From: Bacteroidota bacterium
GTDB lineage: Bacteria > Bacteroidota > Bacteroidia > Chitinophagales > Chitinophagaceae
Assembly: GCA_016868855.1 (NCBI GenBank)
Contig: VGFP01000001.1
Span: 485,121-549,120 of the forward strand
Length of the DNA stretch: 64,000 bases
Direction of reading: 5' to 3'
A program made the position numbers and the translations under genes. How positions within the stretch are numbered: position 1 is the stretch's first letter; each line of letters begins with the position of its first letter. The notes under the pieces were generated by a model. That model was not told where the DNA came from. It saw nothing but the letters and a program-made list of their open reading frames with translations, and did no database searches. Shown piece after piece: positions 9,091 to 18,545 of the stretch.

Positions 9091-9738
9091 ATGGCAGCCA
9101 ATTCATTTTTTAAAATTTTCCTCCCAAAAGACAGGGTTTTCTACAGCCTATTTGAAGAAGTAGCAGAAACCGTTCACAAAATGGCAATTACTCTACAGGA
9201 TATGGTAAATGAAACCGATGAGGACAAAAGATCAAGCATTTTGGTTAAGTTGGCTGACCTCGAACACAAAAATGACGATCTCACCCATACAGTATTTACC
9301 GAGTTGGGCAGAAACTTTATCACCCCATTTGACAGAGAAGACATCCACCATTTGGCAACAGCGCTTGATGATATTGCCGATTATATCTATGCATCAGGTA
9401 AAAAAATCAATTTCTACAAAATCAATCCAAATGATACAGGCATTAAAAAAATGACTGAGATGATTTTACAGGGAAGCATTGAGACAAAAAAAGCAGTGTG
9501 TGGATTGAGAGATATGAAAAATCTCAGAGAAATGACAGAGGCATTGGTTAAAATCAACAGCATCGAAAATCAGGCGGACGATGTATTTGACATGAGTATT
9601 GAAATGTTGTTCAGCAATGAGCAAGATTTCAAAGAAGTGATCAAAAAAAGAGAAATCTATCAGGTGCTTGAAATAGCAACCGATAAATGTGAGGATGTCG
9701 GAAATGTCATTGAGTCCATCATCATCAAATATGCGTAA
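9091..9738 (+). CDS. DUF47/PhoU-like phosphate transport regulator
   Basis: A 215-residue all-helical cytoplasmic protein of the DUF47 (TIGR00153) family, distant kin of PhoU. Its three-helix repeats carry the acidic metal-binding signature ADLEHKNDDLTH in the first half and INSIENQADDVFD in the second. Family members are almost always encoded next to PiT carriers and are thought to control them. Here it is followed 29 bp later by the PiT gene, which supports that role. Confidence 0.92.
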   Translation: MAANSFFKIFLPKDRVFYSLFEEVAETVHKMAITLQDMVNETDEDKRSSILVKLADLEHKNDDLTHTVFTELGRNFITPFDREDIHHLATALDDIADYIYASGKKINFYKINPNDTGIKKMTEMILQGSIETKKAVCGLRDMKNLREMTEALVKINSIENQADDVFDMSIEMLFSNEQDFKEVIKKREIYQVLEIATDKCEDVGNVIESIIIKYA

Positions 9739-9767
9739 GCATTTCAATCAAGCATAAATTCAGCAAC

Positions 9768-11486
9768 ATGTCAATGCTTATCGTCATCATCGTTCTGGCT
9801 CTTCTATTCGACTACATCAATGGATTTCATGATGCTGCCAATTCCATTGCAACGGTCGTGTCTACAAAAGTGCTTACCCCCTTTCAGGCAGTCCTTTGGG
9901 CAGCGATCTTCAACTTTGCCGCCTATTGGATTTTCGAGGACCATGCAGTCGCCAATACCATTAGCAAAACGGTCAACAAAGAGTTCATAACGCTGCAGGT
10001 TATATTAGCCGGACTTATAGCAGCCATTTTTTGGAACCTGCTTACTTGGTGGTATGGGATTCCTTCCTCTTCTTCGCACACACTGATTGGCGGATTCGCT
10101 GGAGCAGCCATAGCACATGCGATACAAGACAAGGGCCTATCCATTTCATGGGATAAGATTGTTGAAAGTCAGACAATCATGAAAACAGTGTTATTCATTT
10201 TCCTTGCGCCCTTGATTGGGATGGCCATATCGATTTTCATCACCATCATTACCATCATGAGAAATATTTGGTTGAGAATCGCGTTGATTGCTCTCACCAC
10301 AGCGCTGACCGTTTTTCTTTTTGATCGATTTGAGGAATCAAAAATGGATGAAGGATTGCAAAAATTCATAAAACTTGATAAATACAAATCAGATTTTACA
10401 AAAGCAGAAAATGTATTGATTGCATCACCAACAGATGAAAAAGCCAAAGAAGAATGGAACAGTGCAGATAAGAAATTGAACAAGGCGAAAGATATCTATA
10501 ATCAAATTGCTCCCCAGATTAAAAATTATGACAAGTTGGGTGCAGATTCCATTGCAGCATTTGCCTATAACAATGGGTTGCTTGCAGACATTGAAGTCAG
10601 CAAATTGAAAGATGAAGTAAGAAATGCCAACAGTTATCTGGTTCTGGAAGCTCTCTCGGCTGACAACATAGAAAAACACGATGAATTTGAAATCGCCAAA
10701 AAAGAAACCGAGAAATACAAAGAACCGCTGAAAGCCTTTTTGAAAAAAGAAATTTCAGTCGATAGTGCCATGGTGTCGATCAACGCCATATATCCCATTG
10801 ATCCAAAGAATGCTGAAAAGATCAAATCCAAAATCGAAAAATTCAACATCCGTCAATCTTTCAAAAAAGACATTGAAAAATCGGACAATGGAGGCATAGT
10901 ATGGGGTATTATTTTTACTTCAATTCTCTTTGCACTGATTTATCTCTATGTGGAAAAAATCAAAACACCAACCGCCTATTCCATTGCCTCTATGTTCAAA
11001 AAACTTCAATTGTTCAGTTCTGCTGCGTTCAGCATTGGTCATGGTGGGAATGATGCACAAAAAGTAATGGGCATCATTGGTGCTGCACTGATTGCCAATG
11101 GAAGCATACAGGATTTCGGCCAGCTCCCCAATTGGGTTCCGGTGGCATGTTACCTTGCGATTGGAGTTGGAACCATGAGTGGTGGATGGAAGATTGTAAA
11201 AACGATGGGAACTAAAATCACAAAGGTCACTCCCTTGGAAGGTGTGGCAGCTGAAACAGCTGGTGCATTTACCCTTTTCTTCACTGGACAAATGGGTATT
11301 CCGGTTTCAACAACCCATACCATCACCGGATCGATCATTGGTGTTGGTGCAACAAAGAGATTAAGTGCCGTAAGATGGGGCGTTACCTCTTCCCTGATGG
11401 TGGCCTGGATCCTGACAATACCCGTCAGCGGATTGCTTGCAGCAATTTGCTATTGGCTGATACGACTTTGGATGTATACTTACTAA
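9768..11486 (+). CDS. pit: PiT-family inorganic phosphate transporter with long central insert
   Basis: A 572-residue inner-membrane sodium- or proton-coupled phosphate carrier. The duplicated PiT signature is clear: DYINGFHDAANSIATVVST near the N-terminus and SIGHGGNDAQKVMGIIGAALI in the second half. Between them, about residues 186-371, lies a soluble, lysine/glutamate-rich, helical insert with coiled-coil potential. E. coli Pit proteins (about 500 residues) also have a central loop, but of different length and composition. The TM regions on both sides are intact. It is the last gene of the porin-DUF47-PiT operon, which ends at the hairpin at 11501. Confidence 0.93.
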   Translation: MSMLIVIIVLALLFDYINGFHDAANSIATVVSTKVLTPFQAVLWAAIFNFAAYWIFEDHAVANTISKTVNKEFITLQVILAGLIAAIFWNLLTWWYGIPSSSSHTLIGGFAGAAIAHAIQDKGLSISWDKIVESQTIMKTVLFIFLAPLIGMAISIFITIITIMRNIWLRIALIALTTALTVFLFDRFEESKMDEGLQKFIKLDKYKSDFTKAENVLIASPTDEKAKEEWNSADKKLNKAKDIYNQIAPQIKNYDKLGADSIAAFAYNNGLLADIEVSKLKDEVRNANSYLVLEALSADNIEKHDEFEIAKKETEKYKEPLKAFLKKEISVDSAMVSINAIYPIDPKNAEKIKSKIEKFNIRQSFKKDIEKSDNGGIVWGIIFTSILFALIYLYVEKIKTPTAYSIASMFKKLQLFSSAAFSIGHGGNDAQKVMGIIGAALIANGSIQDFGQLPNWVPVACYLAIGVGTMSGGWKIVKTMGTKITKVTPLEGVAAETAGAFTLFFTGQMGIPVSTTHTITGSIIGVGATKRLSAVRWGVTSSLMVAWILTIPVSGLLAAICYWLIRLWMYTY

Positions 11487-11500
11487 TTGAGGATTCTAAA

Positions 11501-11525
11501 AAGGCCTCCGCTTCGCGGAGGCCTT
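11501..11525. terminator. Bidirectional hairpin between pit and rpoB
   Basis: Perfect inverted repeat AAGGCCTCCGC / GCGGAGGCCTT with a three-base loop. It lies 15 bp after the pit stop codon and 26 bp beyond the rpoB stop codon. The U-tracts are poor on both sides, but position and stability fit termination of both convergent transcripts. Confidence 0.75.
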
Positions 11526-11550
11526 ACAGTTATATTTGGTTTGGTGTTGA

Positions 11551-14500
11551 CTAGTTGTCGAACTTCAGATCCAATCCCAATCCTCGCAACTCGTGAACCA
11601 AAACATTGAAGGATTCAGGTATTCCAGCTCTTGGAACGTTGTCACCTTTTACGATTGACTCATAGGTCTTGGCTCTTCCAATGATATCATCAGACTTCAG
11701 TGTGAGCAATTCCTGCAGGATATTCGATGCACCATATGCTTCAAGTGCCCAAACTTCCATCTCACCAAAACGCTGTCCACCGAACTGTGCCTTACCACCA
11801 AGCGGCTGCTGGGTGATGAGAGAATATGGACCAATTGAACGTGCGTGCATCTTATCATCCACCATGTGGTGCAGTTTCAACATGTAAATGATACCCACAG
11901 TTGCTTTTTGGTGGAATCTTTCACCTGTTTCACCATCATAGAGGTAAGTGTGTCCGAAGCTTGGCAATTGAGCCTTGTCGATTAAATTCTTGATTTCATC
12001 TACAGAAGCACCGTCAAAAATGGGTGTTGAAAATCTCATGCCCAATTTCTCACCTGCCCAACCGAGGATCGTTTCATAGATCTGTCCGAGGTTCATACGG
12101 GAAGGTACCCCCAATGGATTCAACACGATATCTACAGGTGTTCCATCCTCGAGGAATGGCATGTCTTCTGCACGTACGATCTTAGCAACAATACCTTTGT
12201 TACCGTGGCGACCCGCCATCTTATCTCCCACTTTCAACTTGCGTTTGACAGCGAGGTAAACTTTGGCAAGTTTCAACACACCGGCAGGAAGTTCATCACC
12301 AATGGAGATGTTGAATTTCTCTCTCTTGTATCTACCCAATTCTTCGTTGTAACGGATATTGTAATTGTGCAAGAGTGTATTGATGGCGTCATCGATTTTT
12401 GCATCGCCTGTCCAACCCAATGGATTGATGTTTTGATAATCAATACCAGCCAATGCTTTGGCATTAAATTTGGAACCTTTTCCGATGATTACTTCACCGA
12501 AGTTATTGGAAACACCTGCTGAAGTTTTATCCTTCAACAATGTTTGCAATTTATTCACCAACAAATCAAGAATATCTTTTTCTGTCTGGTTGTGAATTGA
12601 TTCCAATTTCTCAAGAGCAGCTTTCTCTTTTGCTTTTGAGTTTTTGTCTTTTTTGGCGCGTTGGAACAATTTTTTTCCAATCACCACACCTTCAGTTCCA
12701 CTTGGTGCTTTCAACGAAGCATCTTTTGCATCACCTGCTTTGTCACCAAAGATGGCACGCAACAGTTTCTCTTCAGGAGTTGGATCGCTTTCGCCTTTGG
12801 GTGTAATCTTTCCAATCAGGATGTCTCCTTCTTTTACTTGAGCACCTATGCGGATGATACCATACTGATCCAAATCCTTTGTTGCTTCTTCAGAAACGTT
12901 CGGTATGTCCGGAGTCAGTTCCTCTTCACCCAATTTGGTATCGCGCACTTCCAATTCAAATTCTGAGATATGAATAGAAGTGAACAAATCTTCGCTGACA
13001 ACTTTTTCGTTGATCACAATCGCATCCTCAAAGTTGTAACCCTTCCAAGGCATGAAGGCAACTTTCAAGTTGCGTCCCAATGCCAATTCACCATTCTTCA
13101 CTGCATATCCTTCTGTCAAGAAATCACCTTTCTTCACACGCTGACCTTTGGCTACAGCCGGACGAAGTGTGATGGATGTTTCCTGGTTGGTCTTGATGAA
13201 CTTGGTCAAGCGATATACTTTCAAATCATCTTCAAAACTTACAAGCTTTTGTGCTTCGTCGCGCTCATAACGCACGTGGATTTCGTTTGCATCCACAAAT
13301 TCAACCACACCTTCTCCATCTGCATGCAACTGAATTCTCGCATCGCGTGCAGCTTTCGCTTCCAATCCAGTTCCAACAATTGGTGCATCAGGTTTGATCA
13401 AAGGAACAGCCTGACGTTGCATGTTGGATCCCATCAATGCACGGTTGGCATCGTCATGCTCAAGGAAAGGAATCAAGGATGCACTCAAACCAACAATTTG
13501 ATTGGGTGCAACGTCCATGAATTCTACTTCGTTTGGCTCAAGGATAGGGAAATCGCCCGTTTGTCTTGCCTTCACTTTATCTTCTGCAAACTCACCTTTT
13601 TCAGTAAGTGGTACGTTTGCCTGTGCAATCTTTGCAGTATCTTCTTCTTCAGCACTGAGGTAAGTCAGCTTCTTCACTTCGACCTTGCCATTGTTCACTT
13701 TGCGGTATGGTGTTTCAATGAATCCCATCTCATTGATCTTTGCGTGAACACAAAGTGTAGAGATCAATCCAATGTTTGGACCTTCCGGAGTTTCAATTGT
13801 ACACAAGCGTCCATAGTGAGAATAGTGAACGTCGCGCACCTCGAAACCTGCACGCTCTCTGCTCAAACCACCGGGACCGAGCGCGGAAATACGGCGCTTG
13901 TGGGTGATTTCACTGAGTGGATTGGTTTGATCGAGGAACTGAGACAACTGTGATGTTCCGAAGAAGGAATTGATCACAGAAGAAAGTGTACGTGCGTTGA
14001 TCAAATCAACTGGAGTAAACACTTCATTGTCACGTACGTTCATACGCTCACGGATGGTACGTGCCATTCTCGCAAGACCTACACCAAACTGTGCATACAA
14101 TTGCTCACCAACTGTACGAACACGTCTGTTGCTGAGGTGATCGATGTCATCAATCTCCGCTTTACCATTGGTTAGGCGAACGAGGTATTTGATGATTTGG
14201 ATGATATCTTCTTTGGTAAGGGTCTTTTGATCCAAACCATAGTTGAGGTTTAATTTCTTGTTGATTTTGTAGCGACCTACTTCGCCCAAATCATACCGCT
14301 TGTCGCTGAAAAACAATTTGTCGATGATGCCGCGGGCAGTTTCATTGTCGGGTGCATCAGCGCCACGCAATTGTTTGTAGATATGCTGAACAGCTTCCAA
14401 TTCTGAGTTGGAAGTATCCTTGTTCAAAGTATTGTAGATAATGGCATAGTCACCACTCACCTCTTCTTTTTGAATGAAGATGCTTTTTACACCCGTTTCA

Positions 14501-15360
14501 AGGATGGTATTGATATCATCTGCAGAAAGAACTGTATCACGCTCGAGTACAACCTCGTTTCTTTCGAGAGAAACAACTTCACCTGAATCTTCATCCACAA
14601 AATCTTCTACCCATGTTTTCAATACTCTTGCAGCAAGGCGTTTTCCAACAAGTTTCTCAAGTGTTTTTTTGTCTGTCTTCACTTCATCTGCCATTCCAAA
14701 CAACTCGAGAATATCTTTATCGGTCTCAAATCCGATTGAACGCAACAAAGTAGTTACAGGGAACTTCTTTTTACGATCGATGTAGGCATACATCACGTTG
14801 TTGATATCGGTTGCAAATTCCATCCATGCACCCTTGAAAGGAATGACACGTGCAGAATATATTTTCGTTCCGTTCGGATGGAGTGATTGCCCAAAGAATA
14901 CACCAGGAGAACGGTGCAATTGAGAAACCACTACCCTTTCAGCACCATTGATCACAAACGTTCCGCGGGGAGTCATGTAAGGAATGTTTCCAAGAAACAC
15001 GTCCTGCACGATGGTTTGGAAGTCAACGTGCTCTTCATCGTTACAACTCAAACGCAATTTTGCTTTGAGAGGAACTGCATACGTGAGTCCACGCTCCATA
15101 CATTCTTCGATGGTGTAGCGGGGTGGATCAATGAAATAATCCAGAAACTCCAACATGAAGATGTTTCTTGTATCGTTGATGGGGAAATTCTCTTTGAACA
15201 CCTTGAACAAACCTTCATTGTTGCGTTTGTCAGGAGTTGTTTCCAATTGGAAATAATCCTTGAAGGATTGAATTTGAATTTCGAGAAGATCTGGAGTCTC
15301 TGCAAGGTGTTTTACCTTACCAAAATGCACTCTTTTTGAAGCCACTTTTGCTGATGACAT
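11551..15360 (-). CDS. rpoB: DNA-directed RNA polymerase subunit beta
   Basis: The complete beta subunit, 1269 residues from the ATG at 15360 ([16 protein letters not shown]), the usual Bacteroidota length; an upstream TTG at 15402 is less likely. The rifampicin-binding region reads [30 protein letters not shown] and [11 protein letters not shown], with no known resistance substitution. The active-site segment [10 protein letters not shown] and the C-terminal [18 protein letters not shown] are intact. The gene has its own promoter after the rplL terminator. Unusually, rpoC does not follow: 26 bp downstream is a hairpin, then the convergent phosphate operon. Confidence 0.99.
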   Translation of the reverse strand: MSSAKVASKRVHFGKVKHLAETPDLLEIQIQSFKDYFQLETTPDKRNNEGLFKVFKENFPINDTRNIFMLEFLDYFIDPPRYTIEECMERGLTYAVPLKAKLRLSCNDEEHVDFQTIVQDVFLGNIPYMTPRGTFVINGAERVVVSQLHRSPGVFFGQSLHPNGTKIYSARVIPFKGAWMEFATDINNVMYAYIDRKKKFPVTTLLRSIGFETDKDILELFGMADEVKTDKKTLEKLVGKRLAARVLKTWVEDFVDEDSGEVVSLERNEVVLERDTVLSADDINTILETGVKSIFIQKEEVSGDYAIIYNTLNKDTSNSELEAVQHIYKQLRGADAPDNETARGIIDKLFFSDKRYDLGEVGRYKINKKLNLNYGLDQKTLTKEDIIQIIKYLVRLTNGKAEIDDIDHLSNRRVRTVGEQLYAQFGVGLARMARTIRERMNVRDNEVFTPVDLINARTLSSVINSFFGTSQLSQFLDQTNPLSEITHKRRISALGPGGLSRERAGFEVRDVHYSHYGRLCTIETPEGPNIGLISTLCVHAKINEMGFIETPYRKVNNGKVEVKKLTYLSAEEEDTAKIAQANVPLTEKGEFAEDKVKARQTGDFPILEPNEVEFMDVAPNQIVGLSASLIPFLEHDDANRALMGSNMQRQAVPLIKPDAPIVGTGLEAKAARDARIQLHADGEGVVEFVDANEIHVRYERDEAQKLVSFEDDLKVYRLTKFIKTNQETSITLRPAVAKGQRVKKGDFLTEGYAVKNGELALGRNLKVAFMPWKGYNFEDAIVINEKVVSEDLFTSIHISEFELEVRDTKLGEEELTPDIPNVSEEATKDLDQYGIIRIGAQVKEGDILIGKITPKGESDPTPEEKLLRAIFGDKAGDAKDASLKAPSGTEGVVIGKKLFQRAKKDKNSKAKEKAALEKLESIHNQTEKDILDLLVNKLQTLLKDKTSAGVSNNFGEVIIGKGSKFNAKALAGIDYQNINPLGWTGDAKIDDAINTLLHNYNIRYNEELGRYKREKFNISIGDELPAGVLKLAKVYLAVKRKLKVGDKMAGRHGNKGIVAKIVRAEDMPFLEDGTPVDIVLNPLGVPSRMNLGQIYETILGWAGEKLGMRFSTPIFDGASVDEIKNLIDKAQLPSFGHTYLYDGETGERFHQKATVGIIYMLKLHHMVDDKMHARSIGPYSLITQQPLGGKAQFGGQRFGEMEVWALEAYGASNILQELLTLKSDDIIGRAKTYESIVKGDNVPRAGIPESFNVLVHELRGLGLDLKFDN

Positions 15361-15500
15361 AGTCTGATGTGCTTTTAAACGTGTGATCGGACTGAAAGAC
15401 AATAAGGCAACCTTTACACTTACTTGTTTAAGTAATTGATTATCAACATTTTATGTTGTTGCGGGAAGTCAAATTGTAAATAGCCCAACTTAAAGGACTG

Positions 15501-15532
15501 CGAAGTTACGGGAATTGGGGGAAACGGACAAA
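15501..15532 (-). promoter_or_regulatory. Candidate rpoB promoter
   Basis: Reading the minus strand, TTTG (15532-15529) is followed after 20 bp by TAACTTCG (15508-15501). This fits the Bacteroidota -33/-7 pattern with one mismatch in the -7 box. It predicts a start near 15494 and a leader of about 130 nt. Confidence 0.6.
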
Positions 15533-15565
15533 TATTTGGAGAGGCTCTTCTCTGTCAAAAAAGGC

Positions 15566-15593
15566 ATAAAAAAAGCCGGACGAATCCGGCTTT
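15566..15593 (-). terminator. rplL: Terminator after rplL
   Basis: On the minus strand GCCGGA and TCCGGC (15590-15575), extended by AAA/TTT, form a hairpin with a four-base loop, followed by a run of T. It lies between rplL and the rpoB promoter, so rpoB transcription is at least partly independent. Confidence 0.85.
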
Positions 15594-15614
15594 GATTTTT
15601 TGCGTATCGGTTGA

Positions 15615-15989
15615 TTACTTGATTTCAACTTCAGCACCTGCTTCTTTCAACTTAGCAGCCAAATCGTCTGCTTCAGCCTTGGAAACACCCTCTTTTACAG
15701 GCTTAGGAGCGCCATCAACGAGGTCTTTTGCTTCTTTCAATCCGAGTCCGGTGAGGTCTTTCACAACCTTCACAACACCCAATTTGCTTGCACCGCCGTT
15801 TACGAGGATAACATCAAAAGTTGATTTTTCCTCAGCAGCAGCTGCGGCACCACCGCCACCACCTGCTATTACAACTGCAGCTGCAGCTGGTTCGATACCA
15901 TAATCAGCCTTCAATACGTCGGCCAATTCTTGAACTTCTTTTACTGTAAGGCCTACCAGTTGTTCGGCCAATGCTTTTACGTCTGCCAT
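15615..15989 (-). CDS. rplL: 50S ribosomal protein L7/L12
   Basis: The stalk protein of the large subunit, 124 residues, which recruits translation GTPases. It has the N-terminal dimerisation helices ([19 protein letters not shown]), the flexible Ala/Gly-rich hinge (about 42-54), and the C-terminal domain with [25 protein letters not shown] and [10 protein letters not shown]. It follows rplJ in the usual L10-L7/L12 pair and ends at the hairpin at 15566. Confidence 0.98.
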   Translation of the reverse strand: MADVKALAEQLVGLTVKEVQELADVLKADYGIEPAAAAVVIAGGGGGAAAAAEEKSTFDVILVNGGASKLGVVKVVKDLTGLGLKEAKDLVDGAPKPVKEGVSKAEADDLAAKLKEAGAEVEIK

Positions 15990-16085
15990 GTTTTTAAGTT
16001 TTAACCGCTTTCAATGCGTTAGCTCCAGCGGATGGTTATAAAATATGCCACATTTGAACCTCAGTGGCGTTGGGTTATTTACTAA

Positions 16086-16595
16086 TTATTCTGCTGCTGC
16101 ACCTTGTTTTTCATGGTGATGCAACAATCCGGCCAACACACGCTTGGCAGGTGACTGCAACAATCCAATCACATCGCCGATGAGCTCGTTCTTGGTCTTG
16201 ATTTGTGTAAGCGCAGTGAGGTTGTTGTCACCAACGAATATATCTCCGTTGATGAAGGCTGCTTTCAGCTCTGGCTTTTCAACGTTTCCTTGCTTGCGGA
16301 AAGAACTGATGATCAGCGCTGGTTCTTTGGGGTTTTCAGAGAACATCAATGCGGTTACGTTGTGCAATGCATCGTACACGCCTGCATACTTTTCCGCATC
16401 GAGAGATTCCAATGCTTTGCGGATGAGGGTATTCTTGGCAACTTTCATTTCAACTTTCTTGTCGAAACAAAATCTTCTGAGGCTGCTAACCTGTTCTACT
16501 GAAAGTGATTCAGTATTGGTGATATAGAAATTGTTGTACTGTCCGAATTTCTCTTTCAGCACATCAATTACTTCATTTTTTTCTTGCTTAGTCAT
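16086..16595 (-). CDS. rplJ: 50S ribosomal protein L10
   Basis: A 169-residue L10 that anchors L7/L12 dimers to 23S rRNA. Family features are the start MTKQEKNEVIDVLKEKF, the VSSLRRFCFDKKVEMKVAKNTL RNA-binding segment and the C-terminal helix region that holds L12. The 96-bp gap to rplL is longer than other gaps in the operon, and L10 autoregulation is known in other bacteria; no specific leader structure was resolved here. Confidence 0.98.
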   Translation of the reverse strand: MTKQEKNEVIDVLKEKFGQYNNFYITNTESLSVEQVSSLRRFCFDKKVEMKVAKNTLIRKALESLDAEKYAGVYDALHNVTALMFSENPKEPALIISSFRKQGNVEKPELKAAFINGDIFVGDNNLTALTQIKTKNELIGDVIGLLQSPAKRVLAGLLHHHEKQGAAAE

Positions 16596-16631
16596 GTTAA
16601 GCTTTTTAATTATTTACAATGATGGCTTGTA

Positions 16632-17324
16632 TCAATGAACAAGCACTTTTGTGTCAATTGCGATAGATGGACTCATGGAACTGGCCATGAATACGCTCTT
16701 CAGGTATGTACCTTTTGCTGAAGATGGTTTTGCTTTGATGATGGCATTCAGCAATTCCATGCTGTTCTCAGCAATTTTATCGGGTGTGAAACTCACGCGA
16801 CCAATAGAAGCGTGTACGATTCCAGCCTTGTCTACCTTGAAGGCAACTTTACCTGCTTTTACATCCTTCACCGCTGCAGATACGTCGTTGGTTACGCTAC
16901 CTGCTTTGGGGTTGGGCATGAGGTTACGTGGACCGAGAACTTTACCGAGTTTACCAATTTTTGGCATCACGGATGGCGTTGCTACGATTACATCGATGTC
17001 AGTCCAGCCACCTTCAATCTTGGTGATGAACTCATCGAGTCCGACGAAATCAGCGCCTGCTGCAGTAGCTTCAGCTTCTTTATCGGGTGTGCAAAGCACC
17101 AATACTTTTTTGGTTTTACCTGTTCCGTGAGGAAGGGTTACTGTCCCCCTGATGGCTTGATCAGCTTTTTTAGGATCAACACCCAAACGGATGTGCAGGT
17201 CAACCGAACTATCGAATTTTGTTGTGTTTACTTGTTTAACGAGTCCGGATGCTTCAGTGAGTGAATAAACTTTTTTGTCATCCACTTTACCGGCAACGGC
17301 TTTTCTTTTTTTAGTGATTCCCAT
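16632..17324 (-). CDS. rplA: 50S ribosomal protein L1
   Basis: The 230-residue protein of the L1 stalk, which handles tRNA release from the E site. Typical segments are the N-terminal [18 protein letters not shown], the [19 protein letters not shown] strand, the signature [20 protein letters not shown], and the C-terminal [19 protein letters not shown]. In many bacteria L1 represses the rplK-rplA mRNA. It lies 27 bp after rplK. Confidence 0.98.
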   Translation of the reverse strand: MGITKKRKAVAGKVDDKKVYSLTEASGLVKQVNTTKFDSSVDLHIRLGVDPKKADQAIRGTVTLPHGTGKTKKVLVLCTPDKEAEATAAGADFVGLDEFITKIEGGWTDIDVIVATPSVMPKIGKLGKVLGPRNLMPNPKAGSVTNDVSAAVKDVKAGKVAFKVDKAGIVHASIGRVSFTPDKIAENSMELLNAIIKAKPSSAKGTYLKSVFMASSMSPSIAIDTKVLVH

Positions 17325-17351
17325 CTTGATTCAGATTTAGGCTGTGATCAA

Positions 17352-17795
17352 TTAATTTTCCCAAGGGGCTTTACCTTCAACTGTAATACCCATGCTTCTT
17401 GCCGTTCCGGCGACCATGCGCATCGCGCTATCAACCGTAAAGCAATTCAGATCAGGCATTTTGTCTTTAGCAATGGCCTCAACCTGTGCCCAGGTAACCT
17501 TTCCCACTTTGGAGCGGTTGGGTTCTTTGGAACCACTTTGAAGTTTGCTGGCCTCCAGCAATTGAACAGCTGCCGGAGGGGTCTTGATGATAAAATCAAA
17601 TGATTTGTCTGAGTAAACTGTAATGACAACCGGTAATACTTTGCCCGGTTTGTCTTGCGTCCTGGCATTGAACTGCTTACAGAACTCCATGATGTTGACA
17701 CCTTTGGAACCGAGTGCGGGACCAACAGGAGGTGCAGGATTGGCTTGACCGCCTTTGACCTGCAACTTTACATAGCCAGAAATTTCCTTAGCCAT
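17352..17795 (-). CDS. rplK: 50S ribosomal protein L11
   Basis: A 147-residue L11 of the GTPase-associated centre. The start is ATG 17795 ([16 protein letters not shown]); a longer frame adds 19 non-homologous residues. The proline-rich [20 protein letters not shown] and the C-terminal RNA-binding domain ending [12 protein letters not shown] are normal. It is the first gene of the rplK-rplA-rplJ-rplL unit, with its own promoter upstream. In most Bacteroidota nusG would be directly upstream, but here a histone-like gene intervenes. Confidence 0.98.
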   Translation of the reverse strand: MAKEISGYVKLQVKGGQANPAPPVGPALGSKGVNIMEFCKQFNARTQDKPGKVLPVVITVYSDKSFDFIIKTPPAAVQLLEASKLQSGSKEPNRSKVGKVTWAQVEAIAKDKMPDLNCFTVDSAMRMVAGTARSMGITVEGKAPWEN

Positions 17796-17880
17796 ATGTT
17801 TGTTTTTTGGTGATAGCGTCCGGTCATTTATTGACAGAACTCCCAAGTCCATTCAAAAAAAGAACTTTCGATTGGGGCGG

Positions 17881-17912
17881 CAAAGGTATATCGGAATCTT
17901 GAATCTGCCAAG
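17881..17912 (-). promoter_or_regulatory. Candidate rplK operon promoter
   Basis: On the minus strand CTTG (17912-17909) is followed after 20 bp by TACCTTTG (17888-17881), a full -7 match. It predicts a start near 17874 and a leader of about 80 nt before rplK. Confidence 0.7.
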
Positions 17913-18088
17913 GATTTTTTAACCCTTGGCCACCCTTTGGGGAATGTGGGTAAGCGCCTGCCTGCCCTTTTGATGAGGAGGGAAACCGGTGGATTAAATC
18001 TAGATAAATTACTGAATGGCAATATGTTTTGAACAGCTTAAATCTGTAATTTGTATTTACTTTACAAACGCTCTAAAATTCAAACAAG

Positions 18089-18481
18089 ATGGCAACCGCA
18101 AAAAAATCCAAGAAAAAAGCTAGTGCTAAGAAGGCTGCTCCCAAAAAAGCTGCCAAGAAAAAATCAGTAAAAAAAGCTGCAAAAAAATCAGCAACTAAAA
18201 AAGCAGCGAAGAAAGCTGTAAAAAAAGTTGCAAAGAAAGTTTCGAAGAAAGTTGCAAAGAAAAAAGCAGCGAAGAAAACATCCAAAAAATCTGCCCCAAA
18301 GAAAGTTGTAAAAAAAGCAAGCAAGAAAGTCGCAAAAAAAGCAGTAAAAAAAGTTGCTAAGAAAAAGACTGCTAAAAAAGCAAGTAAGCCAAAACCAGCG
18401 CCAGTAGCGGCTCCCGCTCCGGTTGCAGAAGCACCGGCACCAGCGCCTGCAGCAGAAGGCGGACAAGGACAGTTGTTTTAA
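18089..18481 (+). CDS. Histone H1-like lysine/alanine-rich DNA-binding protein
   Basis: A 130-residue protein resembling the C-terminal tail of eukaryotic H1 and bacterial AlgP/HctB-type proteins. Residues 1-100 are almost only Lys, Ala, Ser, Val and Thr in KKAAKK/KKVAKK repeats, disordered or DNA-induced helix, and should bind DNA non-specifically. Residues 101-124 are a Pro/Ala linker with some Glu. The last five residues are QGQLF, which fits the bacterial beta-clamp-binding consensus QxxLF; this is an observation, not a known property of the family. The gene sits alone on the plus strand between nusG and rplK and ends at a strong bidirectional terminator. Confidence 0.85.
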   Translation: MATAKKSKKKASAKKAAPKKAAKKKSVKKAAKKSATKKAAKKAVKKVAKKVSKKVAKKKAAKKTSKKSAPKKVVKKASKKVAKKAVKKVAKKKTAKKASKPKPAPVAAPAPVAEAPAPAPAAEGGQGQLF

Positions 18482-18492
18482 AATGAAGTCAT

Positions 18493-18534
18493 CGCATAAA
18501 AAAAGGGAAGCATTTGCTTCCCTTTTTTTATGCG
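18493..18534. terminator. Bidirectional terminator between histone-like gene and nusG
   Basis: A perfect 19-bp inverted repeat (18493-18511 with 18516-18534) with an ATTT loop. A7 and T7 runs inside the stem give a U-tract on either strand. It ends both the histone-like transcript and the convergent secE-nusG transcript. Confidence 0.93.
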
Positions 18535-18545
18535 AATATCATTTA

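Noticed and set aside
12970..13953. A 327-codon open frame on the plus strand inside rpoB
   Set aside because: It is antisense to a highly conserved rpoB region, Cys/Phe/His-rich, and matches no family; the length results from codon bias of rpoB.
13700..14000. Possible rifampicin-resistance substitutions in RpoB
   Set aside because: The resistance-determining residues in the [21 protein letters not shown] region are the susceptible type; Leu instead of Met in QFLDQ is a common natural variant.
17957..17966. Second copy of the 20-bp palindrome
   Set aside because: Only half (CCTGCCTGCC) is present and it is not self-complementary; kept only as a hint.
18073..18324. Phe/Ala-rich antisense frame in the histone-like gene
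   Set aside because: It is the reverse reading of AAA/GCT repeats (TTT/AGC) and has no independent signal.
18100..18400. Tandem-repeat or CRISPR-like array
   Set aside because: The periodicity comes from Lys/Ala codon repeats in a protein-coding gene; there are no spacers.
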